A stretch of 53,853 bases of DNA from an uncultured Oscillospiraceae bacterium (GCA_902492895.1 CABUNG010000016.1:1-53853), one strand, 5' to 3'. Shown: positions 1 to 9,692, numbered from the stretch's first letter. Numbers and translations are program-made. Notes: generated from the sequence alone by a model not told the origin.

Positions 1-1
1 A

Positions 2-667
2 GCCCCGGTTTCGTATATGCTCTCGGCTGGGACCGACTTCGTCAAATTCCAGACGACCGGCAACACCACCAAGATCGTGAACAACCTGAGCGATCCCAAG
101 CTGGAAATGGCGTGGAAGTTCTACATCCAGACCCGGAACCGCGACTATGTGGAACCGCTGAGCAGTTCCTGGGACGATTTCCTGAAAGGCACGATCGCCA
201 TGGTCGACCAGGAAGACTATTACCTTCTCAACGGCAGCGATCTGTCCAAGATGACCGATGAATGGGGTGCCGTGCCCTTCCCGTCCCCGAAGGGACAAGA
301 AATGACGCTGGCGTCCTCCGTGAAAATCTGGGGTATCCCCACGGGATCGAAAAAGGGCCCGGCGGCCTCCTATTTCATCCGCTATTTCCTCGATCCGAAC
401 ACCGAGCCGCCCGATGATCCCGCCCATCCGGAAAAGAACAAATTCATCAACAGCGAGGCGAAAGACGTTTTTGAGCGCCTCTGCGCAATCAAAAAGAACG
501 CGCTGCTCTCCCTGGGCGTTCTCAGCTACAACACCGACAGCGACTTCTGGAGCCTGTTTACCGATGTCGCTTATGGAGAATACGACCAGGTGGGCACCAA
601 CCTCAAATCGTATGACAATAAGGTGAACAGCATCATCAAGAACATCGAAGATGCTATGCCGAAGTAA
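2..667 (+). CDS. ABC transporter extracellular sugar-binding protein, C-terminal part
   Basis: This is the C-terminal half of a family 1 extracellular solute-binding protein, which captures a sugar or oligosaccharide outside the membrane for an ABC importer. The frame is open to the left window edge, so the signal peptide and lipobox lie outside; about 221 residues are visible. The visible part has the second-lobe pattern of sugar-binding proteins: a 'WDDFLKGTIAMVDQED' stretch, then 'GAVPFPSPKG', then a helix-rich tail. It ends 24 bases before the wall-anchored protein, so the two are probably co-transcribed. The neighbouring GH130 and GH26 genes suggest a manno-oligosaccharide ligand, which is inference only. 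Confidence 0.8.
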   Translation, partial: APVSYMLSAGTDFVKFQTTGNTTKIVNNLSDPKLEMAWKFYIQTRNRDYVEPLSSSWDDFLKGTIAMVDQEDYYLLNGSDLSKMTDEWGAVPFPSPKGQEMTLASSVKIWGIPTGSKKGPAASYFIRYFLDPNTEPPDDPAHPEKNKFINSEAKDVFERLCAIKKNALLSLGVLSYNTDSDFWSLFTDVAYGEYDQVGTNLKSYDNKVNSIIKNIEDAMPK

Positions 668-691
668 GTCATAAAAAAAGGAGGGTTTATT

Positions 692-3600
692 TTGAAGAAA
701 GCATTATCCTGTTTGCTGACTATCGCGCTGCTCTTTACCGTCATGGCGCCCGGCCTGTTCCTGCAGGCGCAGGAAACGGGAACCGGGCTGTACGAGCAGG
801 TCCTCGAAAAAGAGGGCTTTATCTACGGCGTCAACCTCCCCTGGATCACCCAGGCGGATGACGGCAGTACCTGGGCGGCCAATGCCGTCACGGGCGCACC
901 GTCCTCCTTTGACGAAGACAAACTGGAAGCGGTTCTCCGGGACATCAAGGCCGTCGGCTTCACCGGTGTCCGGGTGCAGCTTTTCCGCGGCCTTCAGGGC
1001 TTGACTCTCGACGGGGACGGCCTGGTGTCCGGCCTCGGAGAGGATATGAAAGCCAATCTGGAAACCCTGTTGAAAACAGCCAAGAAGCTGGATCTCCATC
1101 TGGCGTTTGTCCTGCTGCCCGGTGTGGCCGAGGAAGCTTACGCCAAGGGGAAAGCCACATACGACAAACTGTCGCAGATCATCGCGAACCCCGGCGTCTA
1201 TCTCGAAAATGTGGTGGCGCCTGTCTGCGAGATCCTCTCCGCCTATCCGGAAGCGGTGTTGTCGGTGGATGTTCTCTCCAATCCGGAGGATGAAATTTAC
1301 GAGACCGGCAAGATCTACGGTACCACGTGGGATGTCGTCCGAAACTTCATCAAAGCGAACGCCGAAGCGGTGAAAAAGGCCCTGCCGAACGTTCCGGTGA
1401 TGGCGTCCTCCGCCGACCGCGCTCAGGCGGCGGTAAAAGCCGGCCTTCTGAACAATCTGGGGCTGGATATCGTCGGGGTGACGAATTACAGCGATTCCGG
1501 CAGCGTTACCCCGGCTAAAGACTTCCGTTCCCCCAGTCCGCTCTGGGTGGTGGATATGGGCGTCGAAACCGACGATAATCTGCTGCCCGATTTCTTGTCT
1601 CAGACCACCCAGAAGCTCTATGACAACGCGAAGGCCGGCGGTTACCGTGCCGCGTTCTTTGCGCAGTACGGCGACAAGGCGCTGGGCAAGGTGTCCGCGA
1701 ACTCGCTGCTCGATGAGAACGGGGCCATGCGCACGGCCTGCACTTCGATCCACTTCCAGATCATCGACAACGCCGTCGAGCGTGCAGGGACCGAAGTGGA
1801 AGAGGACAATCGGCAAGATAAACCGGCCTTCCTGAACATCGAGTCGACCACCGGCCTTAAATGGTTCGGCAACCGGGATGCCGTCAGCTACAAACTCGAA
1901 CGCTCCACAGACGGCACCACCTGGAGCACGGTGGCGGATCTGGATGCCGACACGGTCGATCCGACTTCCAGCTTCCTGATCTCCTACAGCGACGTTTCTG
2001 CCGAGGTCAATCACTTCTACTATTACCGTGTCACGGCGAAAACCCTGGGCGGAGGAGAGGTTGCCTCCGATCCGACCGACCCGCTGTATGTCCCGCAGCT
2101 CGTCTGCGATCCGGAGGACAACATCGTCCCCGACTACAGCTTCGAATCGGGCAAACCCTCGCTCGACTATTTCTACTATAACTACGGCGAACCGTGGCAG
2201 GGCGGCGTCGACGATACGCAGTTCTGGACCGACTGTTACGTCAAAGGCTCCCCGGAAGAGGGCACCACCCGGACCGGCGAGCGCGCTTTCTTCCTCAGCG
2301 CTACGGATATCCGCTGGAACAGCATCGTGTTGATTTTCAACAACCGCAAGGAAGGCGAGAATCCCAAACAGGAGCGCCTGCTGGAAATCGGCAAGAAATA
2401 CACCTTCACCTTCTACTACAAGGTCGATGAAAACTGGGCGAAGAGCGAGCTGCCCTGGGTCGGCTTTATGGAGGATGTGCCCGGCACCGGATACTGCAAT
2501 CCGGTCACGGGTGTTCAGAATCAGTACATGACCTCCATGATCGGCGACGGCGAATGGCATCCGTATACCATCACCTTTACCGCGACGTCGAACACCTACG
2601 TCTTCGGCATCGTCAACGGCAAGGGAACGCCCATCCGTATCGATGACATGTTCCTCTTCGAAGCTCCCGACATCCCGCCCGCGCCTCAGATGGCGAGCGC
2701 GAAAGCGCAGACCTACAACGCGCTGAGCCAGGAGGACGGCAACGTTTACGACGACGGCGGTTTTGAGAGCGGCGAGCTGACCAAGAACGGCTATTGGTCC
2801 GACAACGGATACTATGACAATCTCCTCGTCAGCAAAACGGACGATGCCGATGCCGTCTATGAAGGCAACTACGGCATCAAATTCGTAAGCGACGGCAACT
2901 GGACCGGCCGGGCACAGTTCCGGGCCACCCTGGAAGCCAACACCACCTATATCGCGTCTTTCATGTATAAGGTGGATCTGAACGGGTCTCCCAACGCACC
3001 CGTGGTCGGCTTTGAGACCTACAACAAAGCGAATCCCTACGATAACGACGGCTGGAAAACCATGCCCAACTACATGGGGCAGGCCGATTGGGTCACCGAC
3101 GAGACCACCGGCGTATTCACGCCCAATCCTTGGGCCGCGCTGATCAACGACGGTCAGTGGCACCAGTATTTCATCACCTTCAACACATTGGAGAATGTCG
3201 ACTTTGCCCTGCGGGTGATGAACTCCGGCGACAAATCGACCATCTGCCTCGACAACCTGTCCATTGTCAAGAGCAATAACCTGTATGTTGACGGCGGCTT
3301 TGAAAAGGGCGACATTAACATCGGCAACACCACCGGCCACGACGTGGACGCGTTCGACACCAACTACGGCAGCCCGTTCAACACGGAGAACTGCATCATT
3401 GACCGCGCCGACGAACCCGACGGCGTCTATGAAGGCCAGAAGGCGTTCAAGTGGGTCAGCACCAATCAGTGGGATTCCCGCATGATGTGGTATGCCGACC
3501 TGGAGGCCAACACGGATTACGAGATCTCCTTCATGTACAAAGTGGTGGGCGAAGTGTCCCCGACCATCGCCATGGCGTATACCCCGAGCTTCTGGAGCGG

Positions 3601-4900
3601 CGACTGGAAGACCATGCCCAATCATATGACCCAGGCGGACTGGGACAATCCGGAAACCCATGACCAGGTGTGGGCACAGCTCGTCACCGACGGCGAGTGG
3701 CATACGTACAAGATCGTCTTCAACACCAAAGAGCTCACCAAGGACTTCTGCCTATATCTGATGAACGACGCCTGGGGCGAGCGGACCACCTACATCGACA
3801 ACATCTATCTGTCCAAGCGCTCGGAATCCATGCTGCCGCGGGACGACGAAACCACCGCCGTGGTCAATGAGTTCGTGACAGATAAGGTGAATGTCTCGTC
3901 CTCCGACAAGAACCTGATCGGGGCGGACGACCGCGTCCTCAATTTCGAAGCCGGTGCCGACTTCCATTCGATGATTCTGGAAGTCCCGGTCAAGCCGGAC
4001 ACCGATTACATGCTCTCAGCCTCGTTCAAGGGCGGGTATCTCAGTGCCGACAACACGCCGAATGCCGTTTTCGGCCTGGCAAATCCGCGCAGCGGCCTGT
4101 ATCTCGTGACCGCGCCCGTGATGGACGGCAACACGGTTGTGACCTATCCCTTCTCGGCCGGCATGACGACCCCCTGCTGGGACAACGACTGGCATCAGCG
4201 CGGCCAGATCTTCAATTCCGGGGATCTGGAAACGGTTTACCTGATGGTGAGCGGCCGGAATACCAGCCTCGATCTGAAGGATATCGTGCTCTGCGAGCTG
4301 GCCGATGCCGTGGCCCCGGCTGCTGAGAAACAGCCGGCCGCGATCACCGACGTGACCGATACGCCTTCGCTCGAACAGGGCTGCAAGGACAGCGACAACC
4401 TGCTGCAGAATGCCGACCTGACCAAGGGAACCGGCTACGGCACCGTGGCGTCTCTGACACAGGACGGCCTGCGCCTGAACGGCAGCCGGATCGGTGCGAG
4501 CTATGTGCTGTGGATGGATGTGGAGCCGGACACGAACTACACCTTCACCGTTCAGATGAAGGGCGTCAAAGCGGGCGGCAACGTGATCGGCCTGATGGAT
4601 TCGAATACCGCGGATCCCCAGACGGTCAAGGAATGGAAACCCGAATTCGACGGTGAATGGCACAGCTATTCGGTCCGTTTCAACAGCGGAGAGCACAAGA
4701 AACTGGCTTTCTACGCCTATGACGGAGGCGGCGAGGTGTTCCTCCGGAACTTCAAACTTTTTGAAACCTCCAAAGCGATCATCGAAAATCCCAAGACGGG
4801 TGTGGACAGTGTGATGACCGCGGCGATCCCGGTAGTGCTCGGGGCGCTCTGCGTGTCGGCGATGGTGTTCACCCTGCGGCGTAAACAACGGTCCCGTTAA
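692..4900 (+). CDS. Wall-anchored multi-domain protein: glycosidase-like barrel plus carbohydrate-binding modules, NPKTG sortase signal
   Basis: A 1402-residue exported surface protein. The TTG start at 692 is set by AAAGGAGGG 7 bases upstream and opens a signal peptide (residues 1-26). Residues about 35-345 look like a GH5/GH-A type TIM barrel, about 375-470 resemble a fibronectin III module, and from about 475 there are five jelly-roll, CBM4/22-like modules (about 475-655, 685-865, 866-1048, 1065-1210, 1225-1365). They share a 'DGGFE.G' start and a 'DGEWH.Y.I.F' strand. NPKTG (1366-1370), a hydrophobic stretch and a basic tail form a sortase signal, so the protein should be linked to the cell wall. 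The expected acid/base site reads SNPED (N197-P198-E199) where GH5 enzymes have NEP, and the expected nucleophile strand reads VVDMG (D288). The barrel may therefore be inactive or belong to another family. It probably presents glycan on the cell surface to the adjacent transporter. Confidence 0.75.
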   Translation: MKKALSCLLTIALLFTVMAPGLFLQAQETGTGLYEQVLEKEGFIYGVNLPWITQADDGSTWAANAVTGAPSSFDEDKLEAVLRDIKAVGFTGVRVQLFRGLQGLTLDGDGLVSGLGEDMKANLETLLKTAKKLDLHLAFVLLPGVAEEAYAKGKATYDKLSQIIANPGVYLENVVAPVCEILSAYPEAVLSVDVLSNPEDEIYETGKIYGTTWDVVRNFIKANAEAVKKALPNVPVMASSADRAQAAVKAGLLNNLGLDIVGVTNYSDSGSVTPAKDFRSPSPLWVVDMGVETDDNLLPDFLSQTTQKLYDNAKAGGYRAAFFAQYGDKALGKVSANSLLDENGAMRTACTSIHFQIIDNAVERAGTEVEEDNRQDKPAFLNIESTTGLKWFGNRDAVSYKLERSTDGTTWSTVADLDADTVDPTSSFLISYSDVSAEVNHFYYYRVTAKTLGGGEVASDPTDPLYVPQLVCDPEDNIVPDYSFESGKPSLDYFYYNYGEPWQGGVDDTQFWTDCYVKGSPEEGTTRTGERAFFLSATDIRWNSIVLIFNNRKEGENPKQERLLEIGKKYTFTFYYKVDENWAKSELPWVGFMEDVPGTGYCNPVTGVQNQYMTSMIGDGEWHPYTITFTATSNTYVFGIVNGKGTPIRIDDMFLFEAPDIPPAPQMASAKAQTYNALSQEDGNVYDDGGFESGELTKNGYWSDNGYYDNLLVSKTDDADAVYEGNYGIKFVSDGNWTGRAQFRATLEANTTYIASFMYKVDLNGSPNAPVVGFETYNKANPYDNDGWKTMPNYMGQADWVTDETTGVFTPNPWAALINDGQWHQYFITFNTLENVDFALRVMNSGDKSTICLDNLSIVKSNNLYVDGGFEKGDINIGNTTGHDVDAFDTNYGSPFNTENCIIDRADEPDGVYEGQKAFKWVSTNQWDSRMMWYADLEANTDYEISFMYKVVGEVSPTIAMAYTPSFWSGDWKTMPNHMTQADWDNPETHDQVWAQLVTDGEWHTYKIVFNTKELTKDFCLYLMNDAWGERTTYIDNIYLSKRSESMLPRDDETTAVVNEFVTDKVNVSSSDKNLIGADDRVLNFEAGADFHSMILEVPVKPDTDYMLSASFKGGYLSADNTPNAVFGLANPRSGLYLVTAPVMDGNTVVTYPFSAGMTTPCWDNDWHQRGQIFNSGDLETVYLMVSGRNTSLDLKDIVLCELADAVAPAAEKQPAAITDVTDTPSLEQGCKDSDNLLQNADLTKGTGYGTVASLTQDGLRLNGSRIGASYVLWMDVEPDTNYTFTVQMKGVKAGGNVIGLMDSNTADPQTVKEWKPEFDGEWHSYSVRFNSGEHKKLAFYAYDGGGEVFLRNFKLFETSKAIIENPKTGVDSVMTAAIPVVLGALCVSAMVFTLRRKQRSR

Positions 4901-4915
4901 CCGAATCTCTCAGAC

Positions 4916-4950
4916 AACCGGCGCGGCCGCATTCCGCGGCCGCGCCGGTT
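4916..4950 (+). terminator. Very stable GC-rich hairpin after the surface-protein gene
   Basis: A perfect 15-bp stem (4916-4930 with 4936-4950) closes on a 5-base loop, starting 16 bases after the stop codon. It is not followed by a T tract, so it may act as an mRNA 3' stabiliser or processing barrier rather than a classical intrinsic terminator. Confidence 0.6.
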
Positions 4951-5087
4951 GACATCAAGGGAAGCATGCGGGATGTCTTCAAAGACGGGCTTGCGGTTCG
5001 TCTGCGGCAGATACGAAGCGTCTTCCCCTATCCCGAAGAGAAGCGGAGCAGAAACCAGCAGAACACAGGAAAGGCAAGGTCAAGTTT

Positions 5088-6062
5088 ATGAAAATCATCG
5101 GCCCCGCAATCCCGAAAATGCCGTGGCAGGACCGGCCCGCCGGCTGTACGGCCCCCGTTTGGCGCTATGCGCGGAATCCCATCATTCCCGCGGATGCGCT
5201 GCCCGATTCCAACAGCATCTTCAACAGCGCCGTCGTTCCGTTCGGCGGGGGCTTTGCCGGGGTCTTTCGCTGCGACGATACGGCCCGCAACATGAATATC
5301 CACGTGGGCTTCAGCGACGACGGCGTGCATTGGCAGATCGAAAAGGAGGTCATCTCTTTTCAGTGCGATGATCCGGAGGTGCTGCGTTCCCACTATCGCT
5401 ATGATCCCCGCGTGTGCTGGATTGAGGACCGGTATGTCATCACCTGGTGCAACGGCTATTGCGGTCCGACGATCGGGGTCGGCTGGACCCGGGACTTCAA
5501 GACCTTCTATCAGATGGAGAACGCGTTCCTGCCCTTCAACCGCAACGGCGTCATGTTTCCGCGCCGTATCGGCGGACGGTATGCGATGCTCAGCCGGCCG
5601 AGTGATAACGGCCACACCCCGTTCGGGGATATTTTCTACAGCGAAAGCCCGGATCTGACCTTCTGGGGCCGTCACCGGCACGTCATGGGAACCGCGGGCG
5701 GCTGGCAGTCCACAAAAATCGGGGCCGGTCCGATCCCGATTGAAACAGATGAAGGGTGGCTGCTCTTCTATCACGGTGTACTGACGAGCTGCAACGGCTA
5801 TGTGTACAGCTTCGGCGCCGCGCTGTTGGATCTCGAGGAGCCCTGGAAGGTGATCGCCCGCACGGCTCCCTACCTGATGGCGCCGTCGGAGGATTATGAG
5901 CGGGTGGGGGATGTGCCGAACGTGGTGTTCCCCTGCGCCGCCCTGTGCGACGCGCCTACCGGCCGCATCGCCCTGTATTACGGCTGTGCCGATACCGTGA
6001 CCGGTCTGGCTTTCTGTCAGGCAGACGAAATTGTCGCGTTCATCCGCGAACACGCGATGTAA
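5088..6062 (+). CDS. GH130 family glycoside phosphorylase (manno-oligosaccharide or mannosylglucose type)
   Basis: A 324-residue cytosolic enzyme of the five-bladed beta-propeller family GH130. Characterised members split beta-mannosides with phosphate to give mannose 1-phosphate. Recognisable elements are 'SIFNSAVVPFGGGFAGVFR' near residue 43, 'YDPRVCWIEDRYVITW' near residue 105, 'GVMFPRR' near residue 155, 'SPDLTFWG', and the late 'GRIALYYGCADTVTG' blade that closes the propeller. The start is the ATG after AGGTCAAG. There is no signal peptide, so it should act on imported oligosaccharide. It sits between the surface protein and the PHP gene in one orientation. The exact substrate is not readable from sequence; 1,2-mannosides are an alternative to 1,4-linked ones. 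Confidence 0.85.
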   Translation: MKIIGPAIPKMPWQDRPAGCTAPVWRYARNPIIPADALPDSNSIFNSAVVPFGGGFAGVFRCDDTARNMNIHVGFSDDGVHWQIEKEVISFQCDDPEVLRSHYRYDPRVCWIEDRYVITWCNGYCGPTIGVGWTRDFKTFYQMENAFLPFNRNGVMFPRRIGGRYAMLSRPSDNGHTPFGDIFYSESPDLTFWGRHRHVMGTAGGWQSTKIGAGPIPIETDEGWLLFYHGVLTSCNGYVYSFGAALLDLEEPWKVIARTAPYLMAPSEDYERVGDVPNVVFPCAALCDAPTGRIALYYGCADTVTGLAFCQADEIVAFIREHAM

Positions 6063-6096
6063 AAATACCCCGTCTGCGGGGAAGGAGGCGCCGCGT

Positions 6097-7389
6097 ATGT
6101 CTCTGACCGTCCGTCCGCTGCTGCCTGTAACCGGGCAGAGAGTGGAACTGGTCTTTACCCCTGATCCGCCGCTGCGGCTGGAAGAGGGGAAAACCTATAC
6201 GATCCGGTTGACGCCGCTGTCGGGATTTCGCTGTTACAGCGCCGGAAAGAGCGTCGACACCACGGCTTTTGCGGATTTTGACGCGTGGCGGCCGGTCACG
6301 GCTGAACAGGGTCAGCTTCGCCTGCCGGTCCGGTTCCCCCAGGAAGACGAATACCGCATCCGGGTTCTGGACGGGGATGCGGAGATCGGCTGCCCGCGCG
6401 TATACGCGCTCGACCCGGATTTGCACGCCGCGTATCCCCTCAAGGGGGATCTGCACAATCATACCTATTTATCGGACGGGCGGGAATCGCCGGCCTATGT
6501 GATCGCGGCCCTGCGGAAAAAGGGCGCGGATTTCGCCTCCATTACCGATCATGGCTGGTACGAGCCCTCTCTGGAAGCGGTGAACTTCTGGAAAGATCTG
6601 CAGACCGATTTTCTGATTCTGCCGGGAGAGGAGGTCCACGCCCCGGATTGTCAGGTGCATATCCTGAGCGTGGGCGGCCGCTTCAGCGTCAACAGCTGGG
6701 GATATGACACGGCGAGCGATTACCGGGAGAAGCTGGAACAGGAACGCCGGGCGCTTCCGTCAAATCTCGACGAGGACGACCGCACCCGCATTGCCGCGAG
6801 CCAGGCCATTTTCGACAAAGCCCGGGAGGCTGGAGCGTTGTCCCTGTTCTGCCACCCGTTTTGGGAAACGGCCGACGGGTTCGACATTCACGAGGATGTC
6901 ACCCGGTATCTGCTCGATCACCGGCGCTTTGACGCCCTGGAGGTCATTGGCGGATACTGGCCGCATGAATACCGCGACAACCTTTTCCAGACCGTGTATT
7001 ACTATCAGTACGGTGTCCAGACCGGCGCGCTTCTGCCGCTGTTGGGATGTTCCGACTGTCACAGCACCGATTCCGGCCTGTTTACCGGCCTGTTTTATTC
7101 CATTGTCTTCGCGGAGGACAATACGTTCGACGCCATCGCCAAGGCCGTACGCCAGGGCCGCAGCGTGGCCGTCAAGGCCTTGCCGGGCCAGATGCCCGAA
7201 GCGTTCGGCGATTATCGGTATGTGCGTCTATGCGCCTTTCTGTTTGATCGGGTTTTCCCGGAGCATGACCGTCTTTGCGAAAGTGAGGGAGAGCGCATGC
7301 GCCAGGCGGTATTCGGCAGGCAGGAGAGTCTGGATGAGCTGAAAAAGCCCTCCCGCCGGATGCTTTCCTATTATGACAGCCTGAAGTGA
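6097..7389 (+). CDS. PHP-domain metal-dependent phosphoesterase
   Basis: A 430-residue protein. The ATG at 6097 follows GAAGGAGG by 9 bases; an upstream in-frame start would overlap GH130 and lacks a ribosome-binding site. After an N-terminal beta-rich domain (about 1-115) comes a PHP metallophosphoesterase domain with 'GDLHNHTYLSDG', 'ITDHG', 'LPGEEVHAP', a 'LFCHPFWE' histidine and a late 'GCSDCHS' metal-site motif. PHP proteins hydrolyse phosphate esters using two or three metal ions. Its place between GH130 and ThuA suggests removal or recycling of a sugar phosphate or of an unusual modification, but this is inference. The N-terminal domain is likely an immunoglobulin-like or substrate-binding module. 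Confidence 0.8.
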   Translation: MSLTVRPLLPVTGQRVELVFTPDPPLRLEEGKTYTIRLTPLSGFRCYSAGKSVDTTAFADFDAWRPVTAEQGQLRLPVRFPQEDEYRIRVLDGDAEIGCPRVYALDPDLHAAYPLKGDLHNHTYLSDGRESPAYVIAALRKKGADFASITDHGWYEPSLEAVNFWKDLQTDFLILPGEEVHAPDCQVHILSVGGRFSVNSWGYDTASDYREKLEQERRALPSNLDEDDRTRIAASQAIFDKAREAGALSLFCHPFWETADGFDIHEDVTRYLLDHRRFDALEVIGGYWPHEYRDNLFQTVYYYQYGVQTGALLPLLGCSDCHSTDSGLFTGLFYSIVFAEDNTFDAIAKAVRQGRSVAVKALPGQMPEAFGDYRYVRLCAFLFDRVFPEHDRLCESEGERMRQAVFGRQESLDELKKPSRRMLSYYDSLK

Positions 7390-7440
7390 GTATTATGGCG
7401 CGCTATTTATACAAAAAGTATATATCGGGGAGGGGTTTTG

Positions 7441-8184
7441 ATGATTCGGGTCACCGTTTGGAATGAAAATTTGTGCGAGTCGAAATATGAAGATGTGGCC
7501 GCTCTGTTTCCCAAAGGGATCCATGGCTATCTGGCGGTCCTGTTCGGCAAGGAAACGGATATCGAGGTGCGGACCGCCACCATGGACCAGCCCGAGAACG
7601 GACTGCCGGACGAGGTGTTGGAAAACACGGATGTTCTTGTCTGGTGGGCGCATATCGGCCATCATCTGGTGTCCGACGGCGTGGCGTGGAAGGTGCAGCA
7701 GCGGGTTCTGCGCGGCATGGGTTTGATCGTGCTGCACTCCGCCCATCTGAGCAAGCCTTTTCAGTTGCTGATGGGTACGTCCTGCACCCTGAAATGGCGG
7801 GACGGGGACTTCGAGCGGCTGTGGACGGTGCAGCCGAACCATCCCATCGCGAGGGGCATCGGCGAGTACATTGAGCTGGAGGAAGAGGAGATGTACGGCG
7901 AACGGTTCGATGTTCCGGAACCGGATGAGCTGGTGTTTGTCGGATGGTTCTCCGGCGGAGAGGTGTTCCGTTCCGGCTGCTGCTGGAATCGCGGACTCGG
8001 CCGGGTGTTCTATTTCCAGCCCGGACATGAATCCAATACGGCCTACTTCCAGGCCCCCATACAGCAGATCCTGTTGAATGCGGTGCGCTGGGCGGCTCCG
8101 GCCGCCATAGCTCCTTCCATCGAATGCCCGCAGGCTCTTCCGTCACCGGAGGAGGTACGGCGTCAGCGTAACGAACACCAATAA
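7441..8184 (+). CDS. ThuA-like (trehalose-utilisation) domain protein
   Basis: A 247-residue protein of the ThuA family, which has a glutamine-amidotransferase-like fold; biochemical roles in the family are mostly unproven and linked to disaccharide catabolism. Signs are an N-terminal 'MIRVTVWNE' strand, 'NTDVLVWWAHIGHHLVSD' near residue 65, 'GLIVLHSAHLSKPF' near residue 98, and the closing 'GRVFYFQPGHESNTAY' segment typical of ThuA. The ATG at 7441 is preceded by GGGGAGGGG. No signal peptide is present. It is the fourth gene of the carbohydrate run and is followed at once by a strong terminator, so it probably ends that transcript. Confidence 0.8.
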   Translation: MIRVTVWNENLCESKYEDVAALFPKGIHGYLAVLFGKETDIEVRTATMDQPENGLPDEVLENTDVLVWWAHIGHHLVSDGVAWKVQQRVLRGMGLIVLHSAHLSKPFQLLMGTSCTLKWRDGDFERLWTVQPNHPIARGIGEYIELEEEEMYGERFDVPEPDELVFVGWFSGGEVFRSGCCWNRGLGRVFYFQPGHESNTAYFQAPIQQILLNAVRWAAPAAIAPSIECPQALPSPEEVRRQRNEHQ

Positions 8185-8190
8185 GGCAGG

Positions 8191-8226
8191 CGCCCGGGTT
8201 TCAATGGGGGAAACCCGGGCGTTTTT
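8191..8226 (+). terminator. Rho-independent terminator after the ThuA-like gene
   Basis: A perfect 11-bp stem (8191-8201 with 8211-8221) with a 9-base loop is followed by a run of T (8222-8226), 6 bases after the ThuA stop codon. It separates the upstream carbohydrate operon from the GH26 gene. Confidence 0.9.
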
Positions 8227-8288
8227 CAATACCGGAGATGCCGGCGCGGACGGTGTCAGGCGGAGTACGAGCCGTGAGGAGGGAAGAT

Positions 8289-9692
8289 ATGGACGAACAA
8301 GAGAGGTTTGTGATGCGCATCGGGGCGGAAACCGGGCAGTTGGAGGGGGCACTGTTTGTTTCAAGAGACCGCCCGGGATATTCGGATGGGGGATATGTCA
8401 CGGGATTCCGTCAGCGGGACGGCGACCGTTGGAGCGTCCGCGTATGCCTTCCCGAAACCCGCCATTATACCCTGGCCGTCCGCTGTGCCGCCGACACCCG
8501 CCGCATCTGCCATCTCCTGGTCAACGGTGCGGATGTGGGAATGTGCGTTGCCGCCGGAGACGGCGCCTTTCACGAAGTGAGATTCCCAGCCATATGGCTT
8601 GAAAAGGGGGAGGCAGAGCTGTCCGTCCTGGAAAGCTGGGGGTGGTTCGATCTTGACCGGATTGATGTCTACACGGGGGAACGGCTGCCCGACACTCTCT
8701 ACCGGGGAAAACCGGGGGAACCGGTCAATCCGGGCGCTGGCGACAAAACCCGGCGGATCCTGCAATATCTAACCGAGAACTATGGGAAACAGACGCTGGC
8801 GGGGCAGTATGCCAATCATGGATCCAGCCGGGAGATCGAGGCGCTGCACGCCTTGACCGGCGCGTATCCGGCCATTCGCGGCTTTGACTTTATTCAGGAC
8901 TGCCCGGTTTACGGCGGTGTCGGACGGGATACCGCGCTGGCGGCCGACTGGAGCCGGGAGGGCGGTCTTGTCACATTTTCCTGGCATTGGGCGGCGCCTC
9001 TCCACGGTGCCGATTTCTACACTAAAAACACGCGGTGGGATTTAAGCGACGCGATGACCGGCGAGTCCGTCGCCTTATTATCGCCTCCGGAGATCGGCCG
9101 CCTGCGGCGGCAGGGACGGATTTCCGAAGAGACGGCCTTGCTCGTACGCGACATCGATGCGATTTCGGAAAGGCTCAAAATCCTGCGGGATCAGGGTGTG
9201 ACCGTGCTGTGGAGGCCGCTGCACGAGGCGTCGGGAGGCTGGTTCTGGTGGGGGGCCAGAGGCCCGGAGGCCTACCGCTGGCTCTGGCGGTTACTCTACA
9301 CACGGCAGACGGTTTTCCATCGCCTCGATAATCTTCTCTGGGTTTGGAACGGCGAAGACGCCGCCTGGTATGTGGGAGACGATTGGTGCGATATTCTGGG
9401 CGAGGATATCTACACCCTGCCGCAGAACACGGACGCGCAGGCAAAACGCCTGGCGGATACGGCAGCCATATCCGCCGCGAAACCGGTTGCGATGACCGAG
9501 GCGGGCGTGATGCCCGATCCGGTCCGGATGATCCGCGACGGGGTGTTTTGGTCATGGTTCACCGTTTGGTGCCGGGAATTCATTGTGGATGCGGAGGGCC
9601 GGGCTGCGGGGACATACACCGATCTCGGAACGATACAAACCGTGTATAAGAGCGATATGGTGATAACCTTGGACAAGCTGCCGGCCTTCTGA
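8289..9692 (+). CDS. GH26 family glycoside hydrolase, likely beta-mannanase/mannosidase, with N-terminal binding module
   Basis: A 467-residue GH26 enzyme. The start ATG at 8289 lies behind GAGGAGGGAAG. Residues 1-130 form a beta-sandwich like CBM35 ('SVRVCLPETRHYTLAVRCA'), and about 155-465 form the GH26 TIM barrel. The catalytic pair is visible: acid/base E313 in 'WRPLHEASGGWFWWG' and nucleophile E404 in 'AMTEAG'; 'FSWHWAAP' is also typical. GH26 enzymes mostly cleave beta-1,4-mannan by a retaining mechanism. There is no signal peptide or lipobox, so it probably works in the cytosol on imported oligomers, feeding the GH130 phosphorylase. It starts a new transcription unit after the terminator and is followed after 27 bases by an unassigned gene. 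Confidence 0.88.
   Translation: MDEQERFVMRIGAETGQLEGALFVSRDRPGYSDGGYVTGFRQRDGDRWSVRVCLPETRHYTLAVRCAADTRRICHLLVNGADVGMCVAAGDGAFHEVRFPAIWLEKGEAELSVLESWGWFDLDRIDVYTGERLPDTLYRGKPGEPVNPGAGDKTRRILQYLTENYGKQTLAGQYANHGSSREIEALHALTGAYPAIRGFDFIQDCPVYGGVGRDTALAADWSREGGLVTFSWHWAAPLHGADFYTKNTRWDLSDAMTGESVALLSPPEIGRLRRQGRISEETALLVRDIDAISERLKILRDQGVTVLWRPLHEASGGWFWWGARGPEAYRWLWRLLYTRQTVFHRLDNLLWVWNGEDAAWYVGDDWCDILGEDIYTLPQNTDAQAKRLADTAAISAAKPVAMTEAGVMPDPVRMIRDGVFWSWFTVWCREFIVDAEGRAAGTYTDLGTIQTVYKSDMVITLDKLPAF

Noticed and set aside
704..3703. A 999-codon open frame on the minus strand over the surface-protein gene
   Set aside because: It is the reverse-frame shadow of a GC-rich gene; the composition (His, Arg, Val, Gly rich) is not protein-like and no ribosome-binding site or domain is visible.
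4916..4950. A repetitive extragenic palindrome family
   Set aside because: The hairpin has no second copy that I can see in the window, so it is listed only as a local structure.
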